Shown here: piece after piece, positions 1-7,496 of the stretch
Numbering within the stretch: the first letter of the stretch is position 1
Layout: each line of letters starts with the position of its first letter
Program-made: the position numbers and the translations under genes
NCBI GenBank assembly: GCA_003820635.1
Contig: RPOS01000004.1
Location: 1-11,874 of the forward strand
From: Verrucomicrobiaceae bacterium
GTDB lineage: Bacteria > Verrucomicrobiota > Verrucomicrobiae > Verrucomicrobiales > Akkermansiaceae
Reading direction: 5' to 3'
DNA: 11,874 nt
Notes under the pieces: generated by a model
What the model was told of the DNA's origin: nothing
The model's input: only the letters and a program-made list of their open reading frames with translations
Database searches by the model: none

Positions 1-14
1 CCCTTGTGCTTGTG

Positions 15-241
15 CTGAGTTTCGCAAACTCAAAGCCCACGACCCTACCTAAGTTAACTCAGAAAAATATATCGCGCCCACTACGCCGCTTAAGTTTACT
101 TAGTAACGAGCCTAAGTTAACTCAGAAAAATATAGGGCGTGTCCGAAAAAGCTAAGTTAACTCAGATAACGCCCCCCTAAGTAAACTTAAGCTCCTTCAT
201 AAAAATATATTTCGCCCACGACTAAGCCTAACTTAACTCAG
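15..241. repeat. cluster of near-palindromic GTTAAC-core repeats with AT tracts
   Basis: Seen directly: six 14-bp sites close to CTAAGTTAACTCAG lie at 49-62, 90-103, 112-125, 152-165, 177-190 and 228-241. The 15-mer at 177-191 is the exact reverse complement of that at 89-103. A split relative, CTGAGTT then TCGCA then AACTC, lies at 15-31. AAAAATATA follows or separates the sites at 63-71, 126-134 and 201-209. The 24 bp at 48-71 recur exactly at 111-134. A 28-bp unit (GCCCAC, N, AC, four variable bases, then the palindrome) occurs at 35-62, 76-103 and 214-241, and a 41-bp version including the AT tract occurs at 63-103 and 201-241. The array sits just upstream of the promoter and terminase genes. 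It could be operators for a phage regulator, a terminase recognition (pac/cos-like) site, or origin iterons; the sequence does not decide between these. Confidence 0.85.
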
Positions 242-256
242 TTAACCCATACGGGC

Positions 257-284
257 TTGCGCTTACGTAGAACCGTGCTATATT
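257..284 (+). promoter_or_regulatory. putative extended -10 promoter of the structural operon
   Basis: A TATATT hexamer at 279-284 (one mismatch to TATAAT) is preceded by TGC at 276-278, forming an extended -10. A weak -35 (TTGCGC, 257-262) lies 16 bp upstream. A transcript would start near 291, giving a leader of only about 20 nt before the first gene. The promoter lies directly downstream of the palindromic repeat cluster, as expected if those repeats regulate it. This is an inference from motif match and position only. Confidence 0.5.
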
Positions 285-311
285 CGAGCCTCACCCTAGT
301 GCGGGTTGCCT

Positions 312-863
312 ATGTATACGCCAGTCGTAGATACTGACATTGAATTTTCCGATTACCAGCCAACGTTCGAGACGTTGCAAGCTCGCGTCGATACTGCCTT
401 TGCAGCACTGGCAGAACTAGAGACTAATGTGCTGGTGTCGGACGAAGACATGACCACAGCGCGGTCTGTGTTTATGGGTACGCAGAACGCCACAGACCTT
501 GACCTCTCAAGCCCGGGGACGGTGGTGCACCTGAAGGCAATCCTTTCAGAATACGATACCAAAGTCGTAGAGTCTGCCGTCCAGCTACGTACGTACATCA
601 CAAACAAGTTGTTGCTGGAGAGTGCCCACTCCGACCCACGCATTCGGATTAAGGCCCTTGAGTTGCTGGGCAAGATCAGCGACGTTGGGTTGTTCACGGA
701 AAAAGCCGAGATCACGCTACGCCATCGCCCAACCGAAGAGCTGGAGCAGATGTTGCGCGAGCGCCTGTCCAAGGTAATTGAAGGCGAGCACATGACGATG
801 CCATCGTCTCCGACTCATCGCAATGAGACTATTGACGACGTGTTTGCCACCCCCGCACAATGA
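312..863 (+). CDS. putative terminase small subunit
   Basis: A 183-residue acidic, largely helical protein encoded immediately before the large terminase and overlapping it by ATGA, so translation is probably coupled. The small subunit of a phage packaging motor binds the viral DNA and hands it to the large subunit. Support is mainly positional. In addition, a conserved-looking block at residues 109-146 (DPRIRIKALELLGKISDVG, then LFTEKAEITLRHRPTEEL) resembles a stretch I associate with small-terminase-like proteins of aquatic phages. No clear helix-turn-helix was recognised by eye. The ATG at 312 is preferred; a TTG two codons upstream (306) is in frame, and neither has a convincing Shine-Dalgarno, although GCGGG at 301-305 is suitably placed for 312. 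It could instead be an unrelated packaging accessory protein. Confidence 0.6.
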   Translation: MYTPVVDTDIEFSDYQPTFETLQARVDTAFAALAELETNVLVSDEDMTTARSVFMGTQNATDLDLSSPGTVVHLKAILSEYDTKVVESAVQLRTYITNKLLLESAHSDPRIRIKALELLGKISDVGLFTEKAEITLRHRPTEELEQMLRERLSKVIEGEHMTMPSSPTHRNETIDDVFATPAQ

Positions 864-2362
864 ACCTCCAGCACATGCCGGACGCGGAGAAAGCTGACCT
901 GCTGGCGTTGCTGGACGAGCTGGAGTCGCGCAAGCGCGTATCCATCTGCCAGAACGACTTCCTTGCGTTTATTGCAGCCCTCGATGCCACCTATAAGTTT
1001 GGCACGCACCTCAAGCGGCTCGGTGCGTTGCTGACAGAAGTCGAGCAGGGGTATAAGGATCGGATTGCTGTCAGCATGGCCCCGCGTATGGGCAAGAGCC
1101 AGATGATCTCCATCTATTACCCGGCATGGTATTTGGGTAAGAACCCCACGCACAAGGTCATTGTTGCCTCACACACTGCCGAATTGGCGGTGGATATGGC
1201 CCGTAAAGTGCGGAATTTGATGCAGACTGCCGAGTATCGGAGGATTTTCCCCGATACGACTATTGCATCCGACGCGAAAGCTGCCGGTAAGTGGAATACC
1301 AGCCAAGGCGGTGAGTATTTTGCCATTGGTACGGGGGGTGCGCTGGCAGGGCGAGGTGCCGATCTGATCGTTGCCGACGATCCGCTGTCGGAACAGGACA
1401 TTAAAGCGGGTAATTTCGACTCTTTAGACGCGCTATACGAGTGGTTTTCTGCCGGTTTACGCACGCGACTCATGCCGGGCGGCAAGATATGTATATTACA
1501 TACCCGCTGGCACCAGCGAGACCTCATTGGACGCTTGATTAAGGATTCCGCGACTAACCCGGACGGCGACCAGTACGAGATTTTTGAGTTTCCTGCCATT
1601 CTCAATGAGGAATCGACCGACCCGGACAACCCGCCGAAGTCACTTTGGCCGGAACAGTGGTCGCTTGAGTCGTTGCTGCGCACAAAAGCGTCGATGTCGC
1701 ACATTCTGTGGCAGTGGAATGCGCAGTACATGCAGAATCCGACGGCTTCGGAGTCTGCCATCATCAAGCGGGAGTGGATCAAGTGGTGGCCGCACGAAGA
1801 CCCGCCTAAAGTCGACTTTATTGTGCAGGCATACGACACGGCGCTCACTACCAAGACCCGGTCGGACTATAGCGTGTGCCAGACTTGGGGCGTTTTCTTC
1901 CATGAGGAAGACAATTCCACTAATGTCATCTTGCTGAACCAAGTGAAAGGCAAGTGGGAGTTCCCTGAGCTCAAGCAAATGGCCCTCGACCAGTACCAAG
2001 AGTGGGAGCCAGACTCCGTGATTGTCGAAGCCAAGGCCAGCGGCCAGCCGCTGATCGACGAGATGCGTCGCAGCGGTATCTTTGTGCAGGACTACAGCCC
2101 GGGCAAGGGCCAAGACAAGATCGCACGGCTCAACGCCGTGGCAGACATGTTTGCCAGCGGCCATGTATGGTTCCCGGAGACTCACTGGGCGCAAGCCACC
2201 GTAGAAGAGATTGTATCGTTCCCCGCCGCCGAGCATGACGACGCGGTCGACGCCTGTACCTTGGCCTTAGCACGTGTGCGTAAGGGCGGGTTGCTGTCCT
2301 TGCGGACTGATAACGAGGACAATGAACCAGTCTTTTTCCGCCGCAAAGGCGGCTACTACTGA
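860..2362 (+). CDS. terL: terminase large subunit (packaging ATPase/nuclease)
   Basis: The DNA-packaging motor of a tailed phage, 500 residues, a normal length for the family. The N-terminal ATPase domain has a Walker A-type loop MAPRMGKS (residues 73-80), a Walker B LIVADDP (169-175) and a coupling-type motif LHTRWHQRDLIG (213-224). The C-terminal RNase H-like nuclease domain carries the expected acidic residues: Asp326 in AYDTAL, Glu390 in VIVEAKASG, and the HDDAVDA motif at 459-465. All key residues appear present, so the enzyme should be active. It would dock on the portal encoded next, translocate DNA into the procapsid using ATP, and cut the concatemer. The start ATG overlaps the stop of the putative small subunit. 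Identification is confident from the motifs. Confidence 0.96.
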   Translation: MNLQHMPDAEKADLLALLDELESRKRVSICQNDFLAFIAALDATYKFGTHLKRLGALLTEVEQGYKDRIAVSMAPRMGKSQMISIYYPAWYLGKNPTHKVIVASHTAELAVDMARKVRNLMQTAEYRRIFPDTTIASDAKAAGKWNTSQGGEYFAIGTGGALAGRGADLIVADDPLSEQDIKAGNFDSLDALYEWFSAGLRTRLMPGGKICILHTRWHQRDLIGRLIKDSATNPDGDQYEIFEFPAILNEESTDPDNPPKSLWPEQWSLESLLRTKASMSHILWQWNAQYMQNPTASESAIIKREWIKWWPHEDPPKVDFIVQAYDTALTTKTRSDYSVCQTWGVFFHEEDNSTNVILLNQVKGKWEFPELKQMALDQYQEWEPDSVIVEAKASGQPLIDEMRRSGIFVQDYSPGKGQDKIARLNAVADMFASGHVWFPETHWAQATVEEIVSFPAAEHDDAVDACTLALARVRKGGLLSLRTDNEDNEPVFFRRKGGYY

Positions 2363-2382
2363 CCCAATTAAGGACCGACCCA

Positions 2383-4869
2383 ATGGCAACAAACGTTGAT
2401 AAGGCGCTGACCTCCGCCAACCCGCTGCTCGACAACGAGCCGTTCCAGCTTGAGCTCGACCTCGACCTCGACGACTCTCCCTCGACACAGACCCAGCTCG
2501 ACGATGGGTCGATTGAGATTACGCTTGGCGAATCCACTTCTCCTACCGACACCGACGAAGACATTTCATTTGATGCCAACTTGGCTGACTACCTCGATGA
2601 GTCCGTCCTTGCCACACTGGCCTCAGACCTGATCGACGAAGTCGAGACCGACATTCAATCCAGAAAAGACTGGGTTGAGACGTATGTCAAAGGTATGGAA
2701 GTGCTGGGCTTGAAGTATGAAGAGCGGATGGAGCCTTGGGAAGACGCCTGTGGTGTGTACAGTGCCGTCTTGTCGGAAGCTGCCATTCGGTTCCAAGCTG
2801 AGACTATGCAGGAGACATTCCCTGCCGCTGGCCCCGTGAAGACGCTGATCCTCGGAGAATCCACGCCGGAGAAAGAGAAAGCGGCGGAGCGTGTGCGGGA
2901 CGACATGAACTACCAGATCACGGAAGTGATGAGCGAGTATCGGACGGAGCACGAGCGGGCTCTGTTTAATCTGGCGCTGGCGGGTAGCGTGTTCAAGAAG
3001 GTCTACTTTGACCCTAACCTTGACCGGCAAGTTAGCATCACCGTGCCGGCTGAAGACATTATTGTGCCGTGGGGTGCCACCGATCTAAACACCGCTGAGC
3101 GTGTGACGCACATCCTGCGCAAAACCAAGCTGGAGATGCAGAAGTTGCAGGCATCCGAGTTTTATCGGGACGTGGACTTGGGCGAAGCGCGGTCGTATCA
3201 CACCGACCTCGAGAAGAAGAAGGCTGAGGACTCGGGCTTTACGATCACTGATGACAATCGGTATTCGCTGTTTGAGTGCCACGCAGACCTCGTCATTCCC
3301 GGGTTCGACGCAGCAGAAGACGAAGACAATCTCTCACCCTTGCCGTCCCCGTACGTTGTAACGCTCGACCGTGGGTCACAGACTATTCTCTCTATCCGTC
3401 GTAACTGGGAGCCGCACCTGCCGTCGCCAGCACACCCCACGGGGACTGCGACACAACGGCCCACACCGACACCGCTCAAGCGCCAGCACTTCGTACACTA
3501 CCCGTACATTATTGGGTTTGGGTTTTATGGCCTTGGGCTGATCCACATCATCGGCGGCTACGCACGCGCAGGCACCTCACTCATCCGTCAGCTGGTGGAC
3601 GCGGGCACGCTGAATAACTTGCCGGGTGGCCTCAAGGCCCGTGGCATGCGTATCAAGGGCGACGACACGCCCATCGCACCCGGAGAATTCCGGGACGTGG
3701 ACATCCCCTCGGGGGCCATCCGCGACAACATCATGCCGCTGCCGTACAAGGAGCCGTCTCAAGTTCTGCTCGCCCTGCTGAACCAGATCACAGAAGAAGG
3801 CCGACGTTTAGGGGCTATCAGCGATCTTAATGTTAGCGATATGAGCGCGAACGCGCCCGTGGGCACCACGCTGGCTATTCTGGAGCGCACTCTCAAGCCG
3901 ATGGCTGCGGTGCAGGCGCGTGTGCACTACGCCATGAAGCAGGAGTTCAAGCTGCTGAAGGCACTCATCGCTGAGTATGCGCCCAGCCAGTATGACTACA
4001 AGCCCAGCCACGCTAACCGTAAGGCACGGCGCGAGGACTACGCGACGACTGAGGTGATCCCGGTCAGCGACCCGAACAGCTCGACAATGGCCCAGCGGGT
4101 TGTGCAGTATCAAGCGATTATGCAGATGGCGCAGGCTGCGCCTCAGATTTATGACCTGCCGTACCTGCACAGACAGATGATCGAGGTGTTGGGCGTAAAG
4201 AACGCCGACAAGATTCTGCCGATGCCCGAGGACCAGACGCCACGCGATCCGATTTCCGAGAACATGGCAGTGATGATCGGCAAGCCGGTCAAAGCGTTTA
4301 TCTACCAAGATCACGATGCGCATATCTCCGCGCACATGACGTTTCTGCAAGACCCGATGATTGCCGCAACACTCGGCCAGAATCCGATGGCTCAGCAGAT
4401 GCAGGCCGCTCTAATGGCGCACGTTGCCGAGCACTTGGGGTACAGCTATCGCAAGCAGATCGAGGAACAGCTTGGCGTGCCTCTGCCGCCCCCGGACAAG
4501 CCCCTGCCGGAGGAGTTTGAGGTGCAGTTGTCGCGCCTCGTGGCCGATGCGTCCAAGCAGCTGGTGCAGATGCACCAGAGTCAGGCCGCCCAGCAGCAGG
4601 CTCAGCAGCAAGCTCAGGACCCGCTGTTGCAGATTCAGCAGCAGGAGTTGCAGGTCAAGCAGCAAGACATCCAGCGTAAGGCCCAGAAGGATGCGCTCGA
4701 TGCCAAGCAGGCTGACCGTCGCCTGTCTCTTGAGGAACAGCGCCTGTTGCTCGACGCGCAGAAGAGTGGCGCGCAGCTCCAAGCACAAGACAAGCAGAAT
4801 GCAGATCGTTTGAAGATGGACCTGATGAAGACCGTAGTGCAGCAGCAACGAAAACCCAAGGAGAAATAA
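2383..4869 (+). CDS. portal protein, long form with Gln-rich helical C-terminus
   Basis: An 828-residue portal, which forms the dodecameric ring at one capsid vertex through which terminase drives DNA and to which the tail attaches. Evidence is its place after terL, its length, and a core typical of portals of podovirus-like phages, including NLALAGSVFKKVYFD (196-210), HYPYIIGFGFYGLGLIHIIGG (in 372-392) and the helical ISDLNVSDMSANAPVGTT region (479-496). The N-terminus (about 20-75) is very acidic with an LDLDLDD tract. Residues 343-366 form a Pro/Thr-rich loop. The last about 110 residues are a Gln/Lys/Asp helix rich in QQQ repeats. P22 portal has a C-terminal helical barrel, and this could be an equivalent (inference). 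AAGGA at 2370-2374 supports the start. Confidence 0.9.
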   Translation: MATNVDKALTSANPLLDNEPFQLELDLDLDDSPSTQTQLDDGSIEITLGESTSPTDTDEDISFDANLADYLDESVLATLASDLIDEVETDIQSRKDWVETYVKGMEVLGLKYEERMEPWEDACGVYSAVLSEAAIRFQAETMQETFPAAGPVKTLILGESTPEKEKAAERVRDDMNYQITEVMSEYRTEHERALFNLALAGSVFKKVYFDPNLDRQVSITVPAEDIIVPWGATDLNTAERVTHILRKTKLEMQKLQASEFYRDVDLGEARSYHTDLEKKKAEDSGFTITDDNRYSLFECHADLVIPGFDAAEDEDNLSPLPSPYVVTLDRGSQTILSIRRNWEPHLPSPAHPTGTATQRPTPTPLKRQHFVHYPYIIGFGFYGLGLIHIIGGYARAGTSLIRQLVDAGTLNNLPGGLKARGMRIKGDDTPIAPGEFRDVDIPSGAIRDNIMPLPYKEPSQVLLALLNQITEEGRRLGAISDLNVSDMSANAPVGTTLAILERTLKPMAAVQARVHYAMKQEFKLLKALIAEYAPSQYDYKPSHANRKARREDYATTEVIPVSDPNSSTMAQRVVQYQAIMQMAQAAPQIYDLPYLHRQMIEVLGVKNADKILPMPEDQTPRDPISENMAVMIGKPVKAFIYQDHDAHISAHMTFLQDPMIAATLGQNPMAQQMQAALMAHVAEHLGYSYRKQIEEQLGVPLPPPDKPLPEEFEVQLSRLVADASKQLVQMHQSQAAQQQAQQQAQDPLLQIQQQELQVKQQDIQRKAQKDALDAKQADRRLSLEEQRLLLDAQKSGAQLQAQDKQNADRLKMDLMKTVVQQQRKPKEK
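4858..4863 (+). promoter_or_regulatory. Shine-Dalgarno selecting a TTG start
   Basis: AAGGAG lies inside the last codons of the portal gene, six bases before TTG at 4870. No in-frame ATG exists near the beginning of the next reading frame, so this site decides the unusual TTG start and couples translation of the two genes. Confidence 0.65.
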
Positions 4870-5067
4870 TTGGCGAAGACAGTGTTTGAAGCCCTCCGGA
4901 GCAATCTGGAGGGGGAGAGTGTGCGGATAAGTAATCACCTCGCTGAAGGCAAGGCGGGGGATTACGCAACGTATAAAGAGCTGTGTGGGGTCGTCCGAGG
5001 GCTGACCCACGCAGTAGCAGCGATTACAGACCTTGAGCAGAACTACTTGGAACGAGATGATGACTGA
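4870..5067 (+). CDS. small conserved phage protein of unknown function
   Basis: A 65-residue acidic protein beginning at a TTG directly after the portal stop codon and preceded by a strong AAGGAG. It has the look of one or two amphipathic helices: NLEGESVRISNHLAEGKAGD is followed by YKELCGVVRGLTHAVAAITD and an acidic tail ending RDDD. I associate similar short proteins with the slot after the portal gene in aquatic phages, but I know of no function. Its stop overlaps the start of the co-chaperonin gene (ATGATGACTGA), so the two are likely co-translated. No membrane segment or signal peptide is evident. Confidence 0.7.
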   Translation: MAKTVFEALRSNLEGESVRISNHLAEGKAGDYATYKELCGVVRGLTHAVAAITDLEQNYLERDDD

Positions 5068-5425
5068 GCCCGTATTCACTGAAGAAGAGATCGAGAAGCA
5101 ACTGCCGAAACCCGTCGGTTACATGCTGCTGATCGCCCTGCCTGTGGTCGACGAGACGTATGAATCGGGCATTGTTAAAGATGCCAAGACTGTGCACTAC
5201 GAGAAGGTGCTGTCGACCATCGGGCTGGTGCTGGACATGGGCTCGCAGGCATACAAAGACCCTGAGCGGTTCCCGCATGGGCCGTGGTGTTCCGCCGGTG
5301 AGTACGTGATGTTCCGCAGCAACAGCGGCACGCGGTTTACCTTCCGAGGGGTGGAGTATCGCCTCATGTCTGACGACAGCATCGAGGCTGTTGTTGCTGA
5401 TCCCCGTGGCATTAGCCGCCCTTAA
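5057..5425 (+). CDS. GroES-like co-chaperonin (phage Cpn10)
   Basis: A 122-residue protein that follows the Cpn10 pattern. It opens with KPVGYMLLIALPVVDETYES (18-37), equivalent to the GroES PLxDRVxVxR strand, followed by GIV (38-40) and a flexible stretch to about 55 that matches the mobile loop contacting GroEL. Then come IGLVLDMG (55-62), equivalent to GxVxAVG, AGEYVMF (80-86), equivalent to VGDxVxF, and FTFRGVEYRLMSDDSIEAVV (95-113), equivalent to the VDGEEYLIxxEDDIxAV end. GroES caps the GroEL folding chamber; T4 gp31 is a phage replacement needed for capsid folding, so a capsid role is likely here, between portal and scaffold genes. Start: tandem ATGs at 5057 and 5060 overlap the preceding stop; an upstream TTG (5033) is less likely. 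Confidence 0.8.
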   Translation: MMTEPVFTEEEIEKQLPKPVGYMLLIALPVVDETYESGIVKDAKTVHYEKVLSTIGLVLDMGSQAYKDPERFPHGPWCSAGEYVMFRSNSGTRFTFRGVEYRLMSDDSIEAVVADPRGISRP

Positions 5426-5434
5426 GGAGGGTAT

Positions 5435-6382
5435 ATGGAAAAGTTTGAATTTGAGTTTCCCGATCCCGACAAGGAAGAGGCCAAGGCTAAAGCCCCCGCC
5501 GCTGAAGCCGACGACAATGAGTTCGAAGTTGAGGTAGTCGACGATACGCCGGCGAAAGATCGCGGGCGCAAGCCTGCTGAGCCGCCGACAGACGTGACTG
5601 AGGATGAGCTGGAAGGCTATTCGGACAAGGTCAAGAAGCGTATTCAGCACTTCACGCGGGGCTATCACGACGAGCGTCGGGCGAAAGAATCCGCCTTGCG
5701 TGAGCGCGAGGAAGCACTGAAGCTGGCGCAGTCGATCATTGAAGAGAATAAAAAGCTCAAAAGTACCGTTAATCAGAATCAGGAAGCACTCCTCGAACAA
5801 GCTAAACGCTCCGCTGATGTTGAATTGGCCCAAGCCAAGGCTCAGTTTCGTGCGGCCTACGAAGAAGGCGACCCAGATAAGGTAACAACAGCCCAAGAAA
5901 ACATGACATCCGCCAAGCTGAAAGCGGATCGAGTGGCTAACTTTAGGCTGCCGACTTTACAAGAGGAAGAATCTCCTGTAGAAATTAAAAATAACGCTCC
6001 GGCACAGCCGCAAGCTCCGTTAGATTCCCGAGTCGCTGCATGGGCACAAGATAATCCGTGGTTCGGGTCTGACGATGAGATGACGAGTTTTGCGTTGGGG
6101 CTGCACAACAAGCTGTACAAGCAAGGTGTCGACCTTCAATCCGACGAATACTACGACGCTATCAACCGTCGTATGCGCCAAGTGTTCCCCGATCAGTTCG
6201 AGGAATCTGAACCAGACGAGAAACCACGCCGTAAACCGGTAGTGGCTCCTGCGACCCGCACTGCCGCACCCCGAAAAATCGTACTGACAACATCGCAACA
6301 GGCTATTGCCAAACGGCTTGGTCTAACTTTGGAGCAGTACGCTCGACAGGTTGCTGAAGACATGAGGAAACAAAATGGCTGA
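5435..6382 (+). CDS. putative capsid scaffold protein
   Basis: A 315-residue protein in the scaffold position, before the capsid genes. The N-terminus (1-60) is highly charged and acidic. Residues about 62-170 are rich in Lys/Glu/Gln/Ala and should form a long coiled coil. A more ordered block follows (SRVAAWAQDNPWFGSDDE, 198-215), then a Pro/Arg linker (260-280) and a short helical C-terminus (LTTSQQAIAKRLGLTLEQYA, 284-303). Scaffolds direct procapsid assembly and usually contact coat through a small C-terminal helical element, which fits this layout. A consensus AAGGAGG (5424-5430) overlaps the previous stop and precedes the ATG, implying high expression, as needed for a scaffold. Function is inferred from composition and synteny. 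Confidence 0.75.
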   Translation: MEKFEFEFPDPDKEEAKAKAPAAEADDNEFEVEVVDDTPAKDRGRKPAEPPTDVTEDELEGYSDKVKKRIQHFTRGYHDERRAKESALREREEALKLAQSIIEENKKLKSTVNQNQEALLEQAKRSADVELAQAKAQFRAAYEEGDPDKVTTAQENMTSAKLKADRVANFRLPTLQEEESPVEIKNNAPAQPQAPLDSRVAAWAQDNPWFGSDDEMTSFALGLHNKLYKQGVDLQSDEYYDAINRRMRQVFPDQFEESEPDEKPRRKPVVAPATRTAAPRKIVLTTSQQAIAKRLGLTLEQYARQVAEDMRKQNG

Positions 6383-6809
6383 GAACAGAACTTCACGTGA
6401 TGCGGCAATTCGTAAACGCCGCTGGGCACCCGCTTCCTTGCTGCCTGATCCTACCCCTGAACAGGGCTATGTATTTCGCTGGGTACGTATGTCCACGATG
6501 AACCAAGCTGATCCCATGAATGTTTCCGCAAAACTTCGTGAAGGTTGGGAACCGGTTAAGGCGTCGGCTCACCCCGAGATTCAGCTGGCTGCTATCGAAA
6601 ATGATAAGCACCGCGACAATATCGTGATTGGTGGTTTGATGCTCTGCAAAATCCCCACTGAGATGGCTGAAGACCGTGATGCGTACTATCGCACGCAAGC
6701 GGAAAATCAGATGCACGCAGTTGATAACACTTTTATGCGCGAGAATGATCCTCGGATGCCTCTGTTCGCAGAGAAAAAATCCAAGGTCACTTTCGGTAAC
6801 GGAACCTAA
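6375..6809 (+). CDS. conserved phage protein of unknown function, likely head-associated
   Basis: A 144-residue protein whose start overlaps the scaffold gene by eight bases (ATGGCTGA). It has a basic N-terminus (SRDAAIRKRRWAP), then a compact domain with EQGYVFRWVRM, KLREGWEPVKASAHPE and IVIGGLMLCKIPTEMAEDR, and a helix YYRTQAENQMHAVDNTFMRE leading to DPRMPLFAEKKSKV. I recognise the pattern as recurring between scaffold and capsid genes of aquatic podovirus-like phages, but no function is established to my knowledge. It lies in the head-assembly block and is translationally coupled to the scaffold, so a virion or assembly role is plausible. No enzyme motif or membrane segment is seen. Confidence 0.75.
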   Translation: MAENRTSRDAAIRKRRWAPASLLPDPTPEQGYVFRWVRMSTMNQADPMNVSAKLREGWEPVKASAHPEIQLAAIENDKHRDNIVIGGLMLCKIPTEMAEDRDAYYRTQAENQMHAVDNTFMRENDPRMPLFAEKKSKVTFGNGT

Positions 6810-6821
6810 TAGGAGCTACAC

Positions 6822-7484
6822 ATGGCGTCTACGCTTTCTCCTTATGGCCTGCGTCCGATCCAGTTGGTCGGCGGTCAGGTCTTCGCGGGTCAATTCCGCG
6901 AATACAAATTCTCGGTTAACACAGCCGCCGCGATCTTCGCTGGCGATGTGATCGCTCTTGCTAGCACTGGCGAACCGGCTTCCATCACTACAACTCCAGT
7001 TGGTATCAAGATTCCGGCTACGTCTGCTGACGCAACTGCCGGTATCGTTGGTGTGTGCGTTGGCGTTCGCTACGTTACCCCCAATCTGAACCAGCAACAG
7101 TTTGCCCAGTACCTGCCCGCCAACGCGGTCACTGCTGGCTACACTGACATTTTTGTTCGCGTGGTTGATGATCCTGATGCACTGTTCCAGATTCAAGGCA
7201 CAGCCGCTCTGGGCACATTCAACAGCGGCACAAACGGCTCCGGCTGGTCTGGCGCTATCGGCAAGAATGCCGCCCTTGGTTTTGTCACTGCGGGCAACAC
7301 CCGTACAGGCAATTCCGGCGTCAACCTGATTGTCGGCTCCAACGGTGCCGGTCTGGTGACTACTGCTGCTACCGCAATGCGCGTTGTTGATGTTGTGCGC
7401 GGCACTGAATCTGATTTGTACCCCGAGTTTGTGGTCAAGTTCAATCAGGGCGTGCACTCTTACTACAACTCGCTCGGCGTCTAA
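6822..7484 (+). CDS. putative capsid decoration/structural protein
   Basis: A 220-residue protein rich in Ala, Gly, Thr and Val, with few charges and short alternating hydrophobic stretches, suggesting a beta-rich fold. It begins MASTLSPYGLRPIQLVGGQV, a start I associate with virion proteins encoded beside the capsid gene. The middle contains a glycine/serine-rich segment (about 125-150). The position one gene before the major capsid protein and the strong AGGAG (6811-6815) before the ATG argue for an abundant structural protein, perhaps one that decorates or stabilises the shell. Function is inferred from composition and synteny; a minor head protein cannot be excluded. Confidence 0.7.
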   Translation: MASTLSPYGLRPIQLVGGQVFAGQFREYKFSVNTAAAIFAGDVIALASTGEPASITTTPVGIKIPATSADATAGIVGVCVGVRYVTPNLNQQQFAQYLPANAVTAGYTDIFVRVVDDPDALFQIQGTAALGTFNSGTNGSGWSGAIGKNAALGFVTAGNTRTGNSGVNLIVGSNGAGLVTTAATAMRVVDVVRGTESDLYPEFVVKFNQGVHSYYNSLGV

Positions 7485-7496
7485 GGAGACTGAAGC

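Noticed and set aside
121..140. T7-like single-subunit RNA polymerase promoter (ACTCAG...TATAGGG) at the second AT tract
   Set aside because: Only this copy of the tract is followed by GGG; the other two continue with TC or TT, and no conserved 20-23 bp promoter repeats elsewhere in the window.
15..241. CRISPR array
   Set aside because: Repeats are short, palindromic, on both orientations and irregularly spaced, with no uniform spacers and no cas gene.
5024..5896. 290-codon open frame on the - strand across the co-chaperonin and scaffold genes
   Set aside because: It overlaps two well supported genes on the + strand and has no recognisable domain or ribosome binding context.
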